Source: an uncultured bacterium
GTDB lineage: Bacteria > Hydrogenedentota > Hydrogenedentia > Hydrogenedentales > CAILVY01
NCBI GenBank assembly: GCA_937951485.1
Contig: CALEDJ010000065.1
Span: 1 to 20,831, forward strand
Length of the DNA stretch: 20,831 bases
Reading direction: 5' to 3'
Below, one piece after another: positions 1 through 8,294 of this stretch. Within the stretch, counting starts at the first letter, position 1. Each line of letters starts with the position of its first letter. The position numbers were made by a program, and so were the translations under genes. The notes beneath the pieces are model-generated. The model worked only from the letters and a program-made list of their open reading frames with translations. It did no database searches and had not been told where the DNA came from.

Positions 1-139
1 TGCAGAAAGCGGGTGGCAGGTCCGCCGAACCGTCCGCGTTCGGCGGCGCATAACACACCTCCCCCGCCCGGGAAATCCCGGCACAGACCATGACAAGGCC
101 CGCCAGAATACCGATAAGAATACTTCGTCCGCTTTGCAT
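1..139 (-). CDS. Secreted protein, N-terminal fragment (cut by window edge)
   Basis: The reading frame starts at the ATG complementary to 137-139 and stays open for 46 codons to the left edge. Residues 1-25 form a signal peptide: a short basic start (MQSGR), a hydrophobic core (ILIGILAGLVMVCAGI) and a plausible SRA-GE cleavage site. The mature part begins GEVCYAPPNADGS and has two cysteines among its first 21 residues. An AAGAAGGAGAAG ribosome-binding stretch lies just upstream of the ATG. This is seen directly; the function cannot be told because the rest lies outside the window. The product is presumably exported to the periplasm or cell surface. Confidence 0.6.
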   Translation of the reverse strand, partial: MQSGRSILIGILAGLVMVCAGISRAGEVCYAPPNADGSADLPPAFC

Positions 140-666
140 CACTGTCTTCTCCTTCTTCTTGTCGTTGCGACAGCGCCCGCGCCATTGCAGCCGCCGCCCA
201 CTACCTCGTGTTTTCCTCACGGGCCGCCACGGCACAGGCACACCCCATGGCGGAATATACAGATTTGCGCCGCTATTGGGAACAAATCCGGGGACCAGGT
301 CCTTCTACGATGAAAATGTTGACCCCGCCTCTGCCACCACCCAAGCGCCGTTGCCATTCGAATCCTGCCTGCCGCCTCTATTTTGGACTAAACTATCCAG
401 AATTAGACTATCATACTTTTCATGATTTTGCAATCCGCCCAAGTGAAAGCGGTGGCAAGCCACCGCAGTCCAAAAGTTTTACAGAATGGGCGGAGCGAAG
501 CGGAACCCGCCTCCTTGTTGACGGCCGCGGGGGCGGGGGATTGACGACAAGAGAAGGCAATGTTCCCTCATGCGGCGGGAATGTGAGAAACTTGCCGCGA
601 TTCTCGCCGATACGGTACATTCACGCGGCGAATCGTACAAGGAACGACGGCTATTGGGGACGGATT
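140..666. other. Intergenic stretch with inverted repeats, no convincing gene
   Basis: This stretch lies between the divergent starts of the secreted-protein gene and the HNH gene. Open frames cross it but lack a credible start site. It holds a GGACC-A-GGTCC dyad (292-302), a perfect 8-bp hairpin (449-466), and a looser stem pairing 598-609 with 626-635. The section from about 340 to 480 is visibly more AT-rich than the flanking genes. Promoters for both divergent genes should lie here, but I could not assign -35 and -10 boxes with confidence. Confidence 0.5.
449..466. repeat. Perfect short hairpin repeat
   Basis: GCGGTGGC at 449-456 and GCCACCGC at 459-466 are perfect inverted arms around a two-base AA centre. 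The element lies in non-coding DNA and is not followed by a T-run, so it does not look like an intrinsic terminator. It resembles the dispersed REP-like palindromes common in GC-rich environmental genomes. Confidence 0.6.
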
Positions 667-1080
667 ATGGCGCTTGGCAGACGGCGGCTGGACCCGGAAC
701 GGAAGGCGCAGTTTCTGGAGAACTTGCGGCGGGAACGCGCGCAGCGCGATCAGGGGTATCGCGAGCGGGCGCTGCGCATTCTGCCGCATGTGTGCGGTCG
801 GTGCGGCCGGGAGTTTTCGGGCAGGACGCTGCGGGAATTGACGGTGCATCACCGGGACGGCAACCACATGAACAACCCGCCGGACGGCAGCAATTGGGAG
901 TTGCTTTGTCTGTACTGTCATGATGCCGAGCACCAGACGCCGGAACAGCGGGACCATTATGCGAAATCGCCGATGGGGGCCACGGAACCCACGCTGGGCT
1001 TCAATGCTTTTGAAGGGTTGAAGCACCTGTTGCCGCAGGGAGAGGGCGCGCCCGAATCCGCGCCGCCCGAAGAGGATTGA
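667..1080 (+). CDS. yajD: YajD-like HNH nuclease family protein
   Basis: This 137-residue protein matches my recollection of the YajD family of small HNH proteins: a VCGRCGREF zinc-finger half (C43, C46), the LRELTVHHRDGNH core (H61, H62, D64), then NNPPDGSNWELLCLYCHDAEH (C81, C84, H85, H89). These residues form a zinc-ribbon plus beta-beta-alpha metal fold. The family is annotated as putative HNH nuclease; its substrate is not established. The frame is open from 208, but I chose the ATG at 667 because GGGGA lies about seven bases upstream, family similarity starts soon after, and the upstream extension is low-complexity and repeat-derived. The acidic, proline-rich tail after residue 122 is not conserved. 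The gene stands alone and converges on fadA. Confidence 0.85.
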   Translation: MALGRRRLDPERKAQFLENLRRERAQRDQGYRERALRILPHVCGRCGREFSGRTLRELTVHHRDGNHMNNPPDGSNWELLCLYCHDAEHQTPEQRDHYAKSPMGATEPTLGFNAFEGLKHLLPQGEGAPESAPPEED

Positions 1081-1109
1081 ACCCCCGATATTCGGCGCGT
1101 TGCATTCAC

Positions 1110-1131
1110 AAAAACGCCCCCGTCCCGGGGC
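1110..1131 (-). terminator. Intrinsic terminator of the fadN-fadA operon
   Basis: Read on the minus strand, a GC-only stem (GCCCC pairing with GGGGC, with extra G/C around the loop) is followed directly by GTTTTTG. It lies about 43 bases past the fadA stop codon. A second hairpin, CCTGCC-GG-GGCAGG near 1138-1151, sits between it and fadA. The T-run is on the minus-strand side only, so it probably does not terminate the converging yajD transcript. Confidence 0.7.
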
Positions 1132-1173
1132 TTTGGGCCTGCCGGGGCAGGGGCTTGGGATGGAACGATTCAA

Positions 1174-2337
1174 TCAGTCGCAGAGTTCGAAGATGCCGGC
1201 CGCGCCCATGCCGGTGCCGATGCACATGGTTTCGAGGCCGTACTTGACGCCCCGCCGGCGCATCTCGTAAATGAGCGTGCAGGCGAGTTTTGTGCCGGTG
1301 CAGCCGAGGGGATGCCCCAGTGCGATCGCCCCGCCGTTCACGTTCACGATGGCCGGGTCCAGCCCAAGTTGCTTGACCACATAGAGCGTCTGTGAGGCGA
1401 AGGCTTCGTTGCACTCGACCAGACCGATGTCTTTCAGCGTGATGCCCGCCTGCGCAAGCGCTTCTTCGATGGCGGGTACCTGGGCCGGGCCGAGATACTT
1501 GGGATTGCCCGCGCCGACGGCGTAGCCGCGCAGTCTGGCCAGCGGCTTCAGTTTGAGGTCTTTCAGTGTTTTTTCGCTGACGATCACCGTGGCGGCTGCG
1601 CCGCAACTGGTCTGGCTGGAATTGCCGGCGGTGGCGACGCCAAGCGCCGGCGAAGCCGCAAAGGCGGGTTTGAGTTTCGCCAATCCTTCCAGGGTGGTAT
1701 CGGCGCGCGGGCCCTCATCCGTGTCGAAAATGAAGGTGCCGTTGGGGCCTTTGACCTCCATCGGGACGATTTCCTCCTTGAAACGGCCTTCCGTGATGGC
1801 GGTGACGGCGCGCATGTTGCTCTGATAGGCCCACTGGTCGCATTCTTCCCGGGTAATTTTGAAATCGCGTGCGACATTGTCGGCGCACTGGCCCATGCTG
1901 GTGTAGGCTTCGGGCATGTTGCGCACCAGCCCCGGGTTGGGGCAGAGTTTGTTGCCGCCCATGGGAATGACGCTCATGGACTCCGTGCCGCCCGCAACGG
2001 CGCAATCCAGCAGCCCGGCCTCGATTTTCGCCGCGACAATCGCCATGGTCTCCAGGCCGGATGAACAGAATCGGTTCACCGTGACCCCGGCGACGGTGTC
2101 CGGCAATCCGGCGGCGAGCGCAATGATGCGGGCGACATTCATGCCGGATTCTGCTTCAGGAAATGCGCAGCCCATCACCACGTCCTGAATGTTTTCCGCA
2201 GGGATGCCGGAACGTTTCACGGCTTCGCGCACAGCCACCACGCCCAGATCATCGGGGCGCACGTGGGCGATGGCGCTCCCTTTCTTGGACCTTCCAACAG
2301 CCGTCCGCACGGCTGCAACAACATATGACTTATCCAT
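1174..2337 (-). CDS. fadA: Acetyl-CoA acyltransferase (thiolase)
   Basis: A 387-residue thiolase of normal family length. It cleaves 3-ketoacyl-CoA with CoA to give acetyl-CoA and a shortened acyl-CoA, the last step of beta-oxidation. All catalytic landmarks are present: nucleophile C91 in [10 protein letters not shown]342 in [14 protein letters not shown], and C372 in [10 protein letters not shown]. An AAGGAGG ribosome-binding site lies eight bases upstream of the ATG, which supports this start. It follows fadN by 18 bases, so the two are cotranscribed. The pair matches the fadNA arrangement of Bacillus, without an acyl-CoA dehydrogenase gene in this window. Substrate chain length cannot be read from the sequence; a biosynthetic acetoacetyl-CoA thiolase is possible in principle but unlikely next to fadN. 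Confidence 0.93.
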   Translation of the reverse strand: MDKSYVVAAVRTAVGRSKKGSAIAHVRPDDLGVVAVREAVKRSGIPAENIQDVVMGCAFPEAESGMNVARIIALAAGLPDTVAGVTVNRFCSSGLETMAIVAAKIEAGLLDCAVAGGTESMSVIPMGGNKLCPNPGLVRNMPEAYTSMGQCADNVARDFKITREECDQWAYQSNMRAVTAITEGRFKEEIVPMEVKGPNGTFIFDTDEGPRADTTLEGLAKLKPAFAASPALGVATAGNSSQTSCGAAATVIVSEKTLKDLKLKPLARLRGYAVGAGNPKYLGPAQVPAIEEALAQAGITLKDIGLVECNEAFASQTLYVVKQLGLDPAIVNVNGGAIALGHPLGCTGTKLACTLIYEMRRRGVKYGLETMCIGTGMGAAGIFELCD

Positions 2338-2355
2338 GGATGGTTCCTCCTTCTT

Positions 2356-4755
2356 TTAGTTGCGCAGCGGCTTGCCGCTCATCAGCATGTGCTGAATGCG
2401 TTCTTTGGTTTTTTCCGTGCCGCAGAGGCTGCAGAATGCCTCACATTCGAGATCGAGCAGGTCCTGCTCGGTCAGCGGCGTGCCTTCAAAACGGCCGCCG
2501 CCGGTCAGGATGTGGGCGATTTTCTTGGAAATGAGCACATCATGCTCGGAAGCGAATCCTGCTTCTTTCATGCCCCACACGGCGGCTTCGAACGCGGCCA
2601 TGGCTGTGTCGCCCACCGCCCATAGGCGCGGCGGTCGCGGCGGCGTGTAGCCCATCTTCGCGAGGCCGAGCACCACGTCCTTGGCCCGGCCGATCTGGTG
2701 GTCGTAGTTGGGCAGGACGATGTCCGTGTCGCGCATGTAACCGAGTTCGATGAATTCCGCGCCGCTCGTGCCCACCTTGGCGGTGGCGATGTTCTCAAAG
2801 GCGCGACGCACCAGCGGGAAGGGATCCATCGTGACGCCGGGCGGAATCTTTTCCAGCGCGCGGACCAGCATTTCCTTGGTGCCGCCGCCCGCCGGAATCA
2901 CGCCCACGCCGACTTCCACCAGCCCGGCGTAGGTTTCGCCCGCGATAACGACCTTGTCGGTGTGCATGCAGATTTCGACGCCGCCGCCGAAGGTGTAGTG
3001 GTGCGGGGCCGCGACCACCGGCTTCTTGCAGTATTTCATGCGCATGCCGGCGTTCTGCAGGCCGCGCACCATCTGCTCAATCGTGTTCCACTGCTCCGCC
3101 TGAATGGCCATCAGGACCAGCATGAGGTTGGCGCCGGCGCAGAAATGCGGTCCCTGATTGCCGATCACCATGCCCTCGTACTTGCCCTCCTCCAGCAGGT
3201 CCACACCCTTGTTGAGCATGGCGATGATATCGGCGTCAATGGCGTTCATCTTGCAGTGAAATTCCACGCAGATCACGCCGTCGCCGATATCCACGATGCT
3301 GGCGCTGTCGGTGCGGGCGATCACTTTGCCTGCATCTTTCTTCACATTGACGAGCAAGAGTTCACGCGGATTCTTCGGCACCGGCTTGTAACTCTTCGAG
3401 GCCAGGTCGAAGAACATCTCCACGCCATTTTCGGTCTTGTAGAACGACTTGCCGCCCGCCTTCTTGAGTTCCACGGCGATCGGCGGCAGGGCGATGCCCT
3501 CCTTCTCCATGCGATCGCAGACGGTGTCGAAGCCGAGGATATCCCAGGTGTCAAAGATGCCCGTTTCCCATGCGAATCCCCACTTCACCGCATTGTCGAG
3601 ATTCACGATGTCATCCGAGATTTCGGGGATTCGGTTGCCGGCGTACTGGGCGAGGTTGGCGAAAAACTTGAATACGAACTTCGCGCCCCTGTCCTCGCCG
3701 CCCAGCATAATCTTCAGTTTGTCTTCGACCTTATCCACGTTGCGCACCGCGCCCGTGCAGTCGAAACGCGGCTTCATGGGGGGGCGGTAGTCGAGCGTGG
3801 CCGGGTCAAAGGCCATGATGATCGGCTTGCCTTTTTCGTCCTTTTCCTTCGTCTTTTTGTAGAATCCCGATCCGGATTTCAGGCCGAACCAGCCCTTTTC
3901 GATCATCTTGTCGAACCAGTCGGGACCGGACATGATGCTGAGGCGTTCATCGTCGGGACAGCCGTTGCGCACGTTGCCTACGACTTTCTGCAGGGTGTCA
4001 AGGCCCACCAGGTCCGCCGTGCGGAAGGTGGCGCTGCTGGCGTGCCCGATGGCCGGGCCGGTCAGCGCGTCAATCTCCTCCACCGTGAACCCCTCCTTGG
4101 TCATCTCATGCATAAGATACTGCATGGCAAAGGTGATGATGCGATTGGCGATGAAATTGGGCGTGTCCTTGGCGTACACGATGCCCTTTCCCAGGACATT
4201 TTCGCCGAATGCCGCGATCGTCTCGATCACTTCCGGCAGCGTATCGGGGCCCGGGATCAGTTCGAGCAGTTTCAGGTAGCGCGGCGGGTTGAAGAAGTGC
4301 GTCCCCATGAAATGCTGGCTCATCTCCTTGTCCATCTTCGCCGCCATCGCCTTGATCGGAATTCCGCTGGTGTTGGAGGTGACAATGGAACCGGGGCGGC
4401 GGTGTTTGGCCACATTGGCAAACACCTCATGTTTGATATCCAGGCGTTCCATCACCACTTCGATGATCAGATCGCAATCGGCGATCTTCGCCATGTCGTC
4501 CTCGAAATTGCCCGTATCTATCATATCCACGTTGGACTTCAGATACAGGGGGGACGGCTTGGCCTTGAGAAGCGCCGCCTTGTTTCCTTCCACCAGGGCG
4601 TTGCGCTTTTTCTTGTTCTTCTTGTCCTCATCGGACAGGTTTGGCGTGACGATGTCCAGCATGACGCTGGGCACCCCACAGTTGGCGAGGTGCGCGGCAA
4701 TGGCCGCGCCCATCACGCCGGAACCCAACACGGCGACACGTTTGATTTCCCTCAT
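2356..4755 (-). CDS. fadN: 3-hydroxyacyl-CoA dehydrogenase / enoyl-CoA hydratase fusion
   Basis: This 799-residue bifunctional beta-oxidation enzyme hydrates enoyl-CoA and oxidises 3-hydroxyacyl-CoA with NAD. The dehydrogenase comes first: a Rossmann motif VLGSGVMGAAIAAHLAN (residues 9-25), a catalytic His/Glu pair at H153 (GTHFFNPPRY) and E165, and the C-terminal dehydrogenase domain to about 440. The crotonase domain follows (about 485-690), with oxyanion-hole motifs CAGANL (539-544) and FGGGVE (589-594) and the acidic residue E614 in YAGLVEVGVGVIPAGGG. This order (dehydrogenase then hydratase) is that of Bacillus FadN and opposite to E. coli FadB. The C-terminal GKPLRN ending also matches FadN as I recall it. 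It is the first gene of the fadN-fadA operon and sits behind a clear promoter and operator-like dyad. Confidence 0.93.
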   Translation of the reverse strand: MREIKRVAVLGSGVMGAAIAAHLANCGVPSVMLDIVTPNLSDEDKKNKKKRNALVEGNKAALLKAKPSPLYLKSNVDMIDTGNFEDDMAKIADCDLIIEVVMERLDIKHEVFANVAKHRRPGSIVTSNTSGIPIKAMAAKMDKEMSQHFMGTHFFNPPRYLKLLELIPGPDTLPEVIETIAAFGENVLGKGIVYAKDTPNFIANRIITFAMQYLMHEMTKEGFTVEEIDALTGPAIGHASSATFRTADLVGLDTLQKVVGNVRNGCPDDERLSIMSGPDWFDKMIEKGWFGLKSGSGFYKKTKEKDEKGKPIIMAFDPATLDYRPPMKPRFDCTGAVRNVDKVEDKLKIMLGGEDRGAKFVFKFFANLAQYAGNRIPEISDDIVNLDNAVKWGFAWETGIFDTWDILGFDTVCDRMEKEGIALPPIAVELKKAGGKSFYKTENGVEMFFDLASKSYKPVPKNPRELLLVNVKKDAGKVIARTDSASIVDIGDGVICVEFHCKMNAIDADIIAMLNKGVDLLEEGKYEGMVIGNQGPHFCAGANLMLVLMAIQAEQWNTIEQMVRGLQNAGMRMKYCKKPVVAAPHHYTFGGGVEICMHTDKVVIAGETYAGLVEVGVGVIPAGGGTKEMLVRALEKIPPGVTMDPFPLVRRAFENIATAKVGTSGAEFIELGYMRDTDIVLPNYDHQIGRAKDVVLGLAKMGYTPPRPPRLWAVGDTAMAAFEAAVWGMKEAGFASEHDVLISKKIAHILTGGGRFEGTPLTEQDLLDLECEAFCSLCGTEKTKERIQHMLMSGKPLRN

Positions 4756-4809
4756 TGCTTCATTTCTCCCTCGTTGTGATTGTGTGTGTGGGGGCCGCGG
4801 GCCATCCTA

Positions 4810-4825
4810 CTTAACGTTCGTTAAG
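4810..4825. promoter_or_regulatory. Operator-like perfect dyad ahead of fadN
   Basis: CTTAACG-TT-CGTTAAG is a perfect 7+7 inverted repeat, 55 bases upstream of the fadN start. It begins about six bases after the predicted transcription start, where a bound repressor would block initiation or escape. Size and shape suit a TetR-family regulator, the class that controls beta-oxidation genes in several bacteria (Bacillus FadR, Pseudomonas PsrA). No such regulator gene is in the window, so the binding protein is unknown. Confidence 0.6.
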
Positions 4826-4837
4826 ACACAACGCCTT

Positions 4838-4866
4838 ATCCTACACCACATCGGAGCAAAGGTCAA
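4838..4866 (-). promoter_or_regulatory. Predicted sigma-70 promoter of fadN-fadA
   Basis: On the minus strand TTGACC (4866-4861) is followed after exactly 17 bases by TAGGAT (4843-4838). This gives a transcription start near 4831 and a 5' leader of about 76 bases. The -35 box matches consensus at five of six positions and the -10 at four of six. Its position directly ahead of the operator-like dyad strengthens both calls. Confidence 0.55.
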
Positions 4867-4999
4867 GCCCCGGCATATGGGGGAAACACGCCCTGAACCA
4901 ATGCAGGAACCGGCGCATGAACGTCAAGCCCCGGCAGTGGGGGCAAAAGGGCCAAAAAGGGGAATATCATCGCCTGTCAGTTTTCGTATTTATACCCCC

Positions 5000-5200
5000 G
5001 CTGTGGAACTCCAAGATCGGTTGGCACCCCGACAGGCTGAAATCGGTACTCCAGAACAACGGCGCCTGTTGTGGCCGGTCTTCAGACCGATCCACAACAC
5101 GCAGTTCCGGAGCACAGGCTTCAGCCTGCAAAAGATTATTGGAGACCTACGCTCGGCGGCGTGGCGCGGTCCGGAGACCGTCCACAACAGGAAGACCGTC
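5000..5200. repeat. Cluster of short hairpin repeats between fadN and sufU
   Basis: Three compact hairpins with near-identical geometry occur here: CGGTCT-TC-AGACCG (5076-5089), CAGGCT-TC-AGCCTG (5115-5128) and CGGTC-CGGA-GACCG (5167-5180). The first and third are each followed by a CCACAACA stretch (near 5092 and 5182). A further GACCGTCCATAAG follows at about 5194. The stretch contains no credible gene. It follows the suf operon and precedes the fadN promoter region. The arrangement resembles a REP/BIME-type cluster; it may also help end suf transcription, though no T-run follows the hairpins. Confidence 0.55.
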
Positions 5201-5213
5201 CATAAGGATTGGT

Positions 5214-5666
5214 TTATTCGGTGCTTACAGGTTCGTCTTTGCCTTCGAGTGCGGCGTTGAGGGCGTGCCAGGCGAGGGTGGCGCACTTGATGCGGATGGG
5301 GAATTCGCGGACGCCTGAGAAGACGCGGAGTTTGCCGAGGGCTGCTTCGTCAACGGGGGCGTCTGGGTCGGAGGTAATCATGCGATGGAAGCGCTCGAAC
5401 AAGGCCTTTGCCTCGGCGATGGTTTTGCCTTTGAGAATGGTGGTCATCAGCGAGGCGGAGGACTTGGAGATGGCGCATCCGGCGCCGGAAAAACTGACGG
5501 CGTCCACCACATCGCCCTTGAGTCGGACGTAAATGGTGAAATGATCGCCGCAGAGCGGGTTGAAACCCTCCATTTTCCGGTCGTATGGGTCGAGGGGGCC
5601 GAAGTTGCGCGGACTCTTGTTGTGTTCAAGAATGATCTGCTCATATAAAGCGCGGGCTTCGGACAT
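5214..5666 (-). CDS. sufU: SufU-type Fe-S cluster sulfur-transfer protein
   Basis: A 150-residue protein of the IscU/NifU-N fold, SufU branch. It takes persulfide sulfur from SufS for cluster assembly. The zinc and persulfide ligands are all there: C39 and D41 in NPLCGD, C64 in GAGCAIS, and C128 in IKCATLAWHAL. These nearly coincide with C41, D43, C66 and C128 of Bacillus SufU. The stretch between the second and third cysteines is extended as in SufU rather than IscU. In Gram-positive SufU the protein acts as a zinc-dependent sulfurtransferase rather than a scaffold, which I infer here too. Its ATG overlaps the sufS TGA by one base, so translation is probably coupled. It is the last gene of the suf operon. 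Confidence 0.92.
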   Translation of the reverse strand: MSEARALYEQIILEHNKSPRNFGPLDPYDRKMEGFNPLCGDHFTIYVRLKGDVVDAVSFSGAGCAISKSSASLMTTILKGKTIAEAKALFERFHRMITSDPDAPVDEAALGKLRVFSGVREFPIRIKCATLAWHALNAALEGKDEPVSTE

Positions 5667-6934
5667 CAGGCGAAAATCCTGTTGACTTCATGCAGCGCCT
5701 GCACCAGCGCGTCAACGTCTTCGCGGGTGTTGTAAAGGGCGAAGGAGGCGCGGGCGCTGGCGGGCACGCCGAAGCGCTGCATGACGGGCTGGGCGCAGTG
5801 GTGGCCGGCGCGGATGGCGACGCCCGCCTCGTCGAGCACCTGGCTGATATCGTGGGGATGCGCCGCATCCATGGTGAAGGCGATGACGCCGGCGCGCTTG
5901 CGCGGCGCGCCCATGAGACGCAGTCCCGGCACGACGCGGAGCGCCGATTCCGCGTAGCGGAGCAGACTGCGCTCGTATGCGGCAATGGCGCCGAGTCCCA
6001 CGGCATTCAGATAGTCGAGGGCGGCGGCGAGTCCGACGGCGCCTTCGATGTGGGGGGTACCCGCCTCAAATTTGCTTGGGAGGCGGCCATAGATGGTTTT
6101 CTCGAATGTTACGGATAGGATCATGTCGCCGCCGCTCTGATAGGGCGGCATGGCGTCCAGCAATTCCGCGCGGCCGTAGAGCAGGCCAATGCCGGTCGGC
6201 CCGTACATCTTGTGGCCGGAGCAGACGAAGAAGTCGCACCCCAGTTCACGGACGTTCACGGGCATGTGGGGGGCGCTCTGCGCGCCGTCCACCAGCACCG
6301 CCGCGCCGACGGCATGCGCCCTGGCCGCAATGTCCCGGATGGGATTGACCGTGCCGAGCGCGTTGGAGACGTGGGTGACGGCCACGAGCCGCGTGTGCTC
6401 ATTCAGCAGCCGGTCAAATTCTTCCATGACCAGGTTGCCGTCGTCGTCAACAGGAACGACGCGGAGCGTCGCACCGGTCTCCTTGCAGAGGATTTGCCAC
6501 GGCACGATGTTGGAGTGATGTTCCATGCCGGTGATCAGGATTTCATCGCCGGGCAGTACGCGCTGCCGTCCGTAGGAGTGCGCGACGAGATTGATGGATT
6601 CCGTCGCGCCGCGCGTGAAAATCACCTCGCAGTCCACCGTGGCGCCGAGAAACGCGGCGGCCTTGCGCCGCGCCTCATCGTAGGCTTGCGTGGCGATCTG
6701 GCTGAGATAATGCACCCCTCGGTGGACGTTTGCGTTGTATTCGGTGTAATAGCGCGCGATGGCGTCGATCACTGCACGCGGCTTCTGCGTGGTGGCGGCA
6801 TTGTCCAGATACACGAGGGGATTGCCGCGCACCGTGGCCGCGAGGATGGGAAAATCCGCGCGGAGGCGCGCGGGATCGAGCGGCCCCGCCGCTGGCGTGT
6901 CTCGCCGCTTCTCATTTGCGACATGGACTGCCAT
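5666..6934 (-). CDS. sufS: Cysteine desulfurase SufS
   Basis: A PLP-dependent class V aminotransferase-fold enzyme that removes sulfur from cysteine as an enzyme-bound persulfide. Motifs: LDNAATTQKP near the N-terminus, HHSN for PLP stacking, the PLP lysine in CSGHKMYGPTG (K242 from my start), RAGHHCAQP with the persulfide cysteine (C380), and a group II (SufS/CsdA) layout. The frame can also start three codons earlier at a GTG (6943), which would overlap the sufD stop by four bases. I prefer the ATG at 6934 because GGTGATC, a strong match to the anti-Shine-Dalgarno sequence, lies just before it and the GTG has no usable site. It lies between sufD and sufU, both contacting or overlapping. Confidence 0.92.
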   Translation of the reverse strand: MAVHVANEKRRDTPAAGPLDPARLRADFPILAATVRGNPLVYLDNAATTQKPRAVIDAIARYYTEYNANVHRGVHYLSQIATQAYDEARRKAAAFLGATVDCEVIFTRGATESINLVAHSYGRQRVLPGDEILITGMEHHSNIVPWQILCKETGATLRVVPVDDDGNLVMEEFDRLLNEHTRLVAVTHVSNALGTVNPIRDIAARAHAVGAAVLVDGAQSAPHMPVNVRELGCDFFVCSGHKMYGPTGIGLLYGRAELLDAMPPYQSGGDMILSVTFEKTIYGRLPSKFEAGTPHIEGAVGLAAALDYLNAVGLGAIAAYERSLLRYAESALRVVPGLRLMGAPRKRAGVIAFTMDAAHPHDISQVLDEAGVAIRAGHHCAQPVMQRFGVPASARASFALYNTREDVDALVQALHEVNRIFA

Positions 6935-6939
6935 GCTGA

Positions 6940-8271
6940 TCACCCTAGCCGCTTTGCGCCGTATTTCTCAAGAATGTGGCGGCGGATGCGGTCGCGCACG
7001 GCTTCCGGCTTCACATCGCCGATTGCCTCTTCAGCGAAGCCACGGGTGAGCATGGCGCGGGCGGTTGCCTCATCCATGCCCCTGCTGCGGAAATAGAAGA
7101 CCAATTCCGGGGGCGGCGCGCCGACGGTCGCCCCGTGGGTGCATTTCACGTCGTCCGCATAGATTTCGAGTTGCGGTTTGGCGTCAATGATCGCCTTGTC
7201 GGAGAGCAGCATCGTGCTGTTGAGTTGGTTCGAGTCGGTTTTCTGCGCCGCGCGCAAGACATGGACCTTGCCGAGATACACCGCCCGGCTCTCGTCGTTG
7301 AGGATGCCCCGGCAGTGGATGCGGCTGTCGCATTGCGGTTGCGCGTGAAGGATATGCAGCGTATTGTCAATGAGCCGCTGCCCGTCGTTCAGGTACAGGC
7401 CGCCCACATCGCAGCCTGCGCCTTGGCCCTCAAGGCGCGTGCGGTGCTCGTTGCGGACAATGCGCCCGCCGACCGTCGCCAGAAAGGCGCGGCAGCGGCT
7501 GTCACGGGCATGGAGGCATTCCGTCACGGCGAGATGATTGCCGGATGCCCCTTCGTTGACAATCTTGCAGTAATCCAGATGCGCATTCTCGCCGAGCACG
7601 ATTTCCTCGGCCACGTTGTTCAGATAGTCCGCATCTCCGGAAAGCGCGGCGTAGGTGACTGTCACCGACGCCTGGCTGTGGCGTCCCAGGATCAGCAGGT
7701 TGCGGATGTGTGCGGCGAGACGTTCTCGGCGCCCGGTGCTCAGGAACAGCAAATGCACGGGCGTTTGCAGGACCATGTTGGCCGGCACATGCAGCAGTGC
7801 GCCGTCCCGCAGGAATGCGGCATTCAGTGCGGTGAACGCATTTTCCCCCCGCAGCACTTTGCCCAGATGCGGCTCCGCCAACGCGGCGTCCGGGCTGCCG
7901 AGGACCTCGTGGAGGCTGCCCGCGTACATGTCTGGAACCATTGCGCTGAGGCGCGACAGGTCCGGGGCAAACCATCCGTCCACAAAAACCAGTTCAATCC
8001 AATCGCCGCCGAACAACTTGTCGCCGACGGCGTTTCGGGTCAATCCATGCGGCGTTGGGGCGATGGCCGAGGCATAGGGGGTGTTCACGATGGGGGCGAT
8101 GTTGGTATGCCGCCAGGCTTCCATGCGGACATGCGGATACTCGGCCTGCTGGAAACGCGCCGTTGCATCCGCGCGGAGCGCGTTCAGCCAGGCGGGGCGC
8201 CCGTTCATCGGAACACCGGCCAGATCAGCGAGGTAGTGCTGCTTCGGGGCTGTCTTGGTTTCCGGCATCAT
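6940..8271 (-). CDS. sufD: Fe-S cluster assembly protein SufD
   Basis: SufD pairs with SufB and SufC in the SufBC2D scaffold complex. The protein has the variable helical N-terminal part, the central parallel beta-helix core, and the C-terminal EIYADDVKCTHGATVG signature. Its cysteine and histidine (C377, H379 from my start) correspond to C358 and H360 of E. coli SufD, which serve at the SufB-SufD interface. The frame is open from a GTG at 8298, but AAGGAGG at 8280-8286 sits eight bases before the ATG at 8271, so I place the start there (443 residues). This leaves a 23-base gap after sufC. The only close paralogue is SufB, which lies in the same operon and lacks this signature. Confidence 0.92.
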   Translation of the reverse strand: MMPETKTAPKQHYLADLAGVPMNGRPAWLNALRADATARFQQAEYPHVRMEAWRHTNIAPIVNTPYASAIAPTPHGLTRNAVGDKLFGGDWIELVFVDGWFAPDLSRLSAMVPDMYAGSLHEVLGSPDAALAEPHLGKVLRGENAFTALNAAFLRDGALLHVPANMVLQTPVHLLFLSTGRRERLAAHIRNLLILGRHSQASVTVTYAALSGDADYLNNVAEEIVLGENAHLDYCKIVNEGASGNHLAVTECLHARDSRCRAFLATVGGRIVRNEHRTRLEGQGAGCDVGGLYLNDGQRLIDNTLHILHAQPQCDSRIHCRGILNDESRAVYLGKVHVLRAAQKTDSNQLNSTMLLSDKAIIDAKPQLEIYADDVKCTHGATVGAPPPELVFYFRSRGMDEATARAMLTRGFAEEAIGDVKPEAVRDRIRRHILEKYGAKRLG

Positions 8272-8294
8272 GGGTGCATCCTCCTTGGGCGCCG

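Noticed and set aside
208-666. N-terminal extension of the yajD frame
   Set aside because: The extra 153 codons run through repeats and carry no family similarity; the ATG at 667 has a ribosome-binding site and gives a normal-length protein.
2698-4779. A 693-codon plus-strand open frame opposite fadN
   Set aside because: FadN is unmistakable on the other strand; the antisense translation is low in information and has no domain.
4289-5260. A 323-codon plus-strand frame crossing the fadN start, its promoter and the hairpin cluster
   Set aside because: It covers both an antisense region and the repeat cluster, and has no ribosome-binding site or domain.
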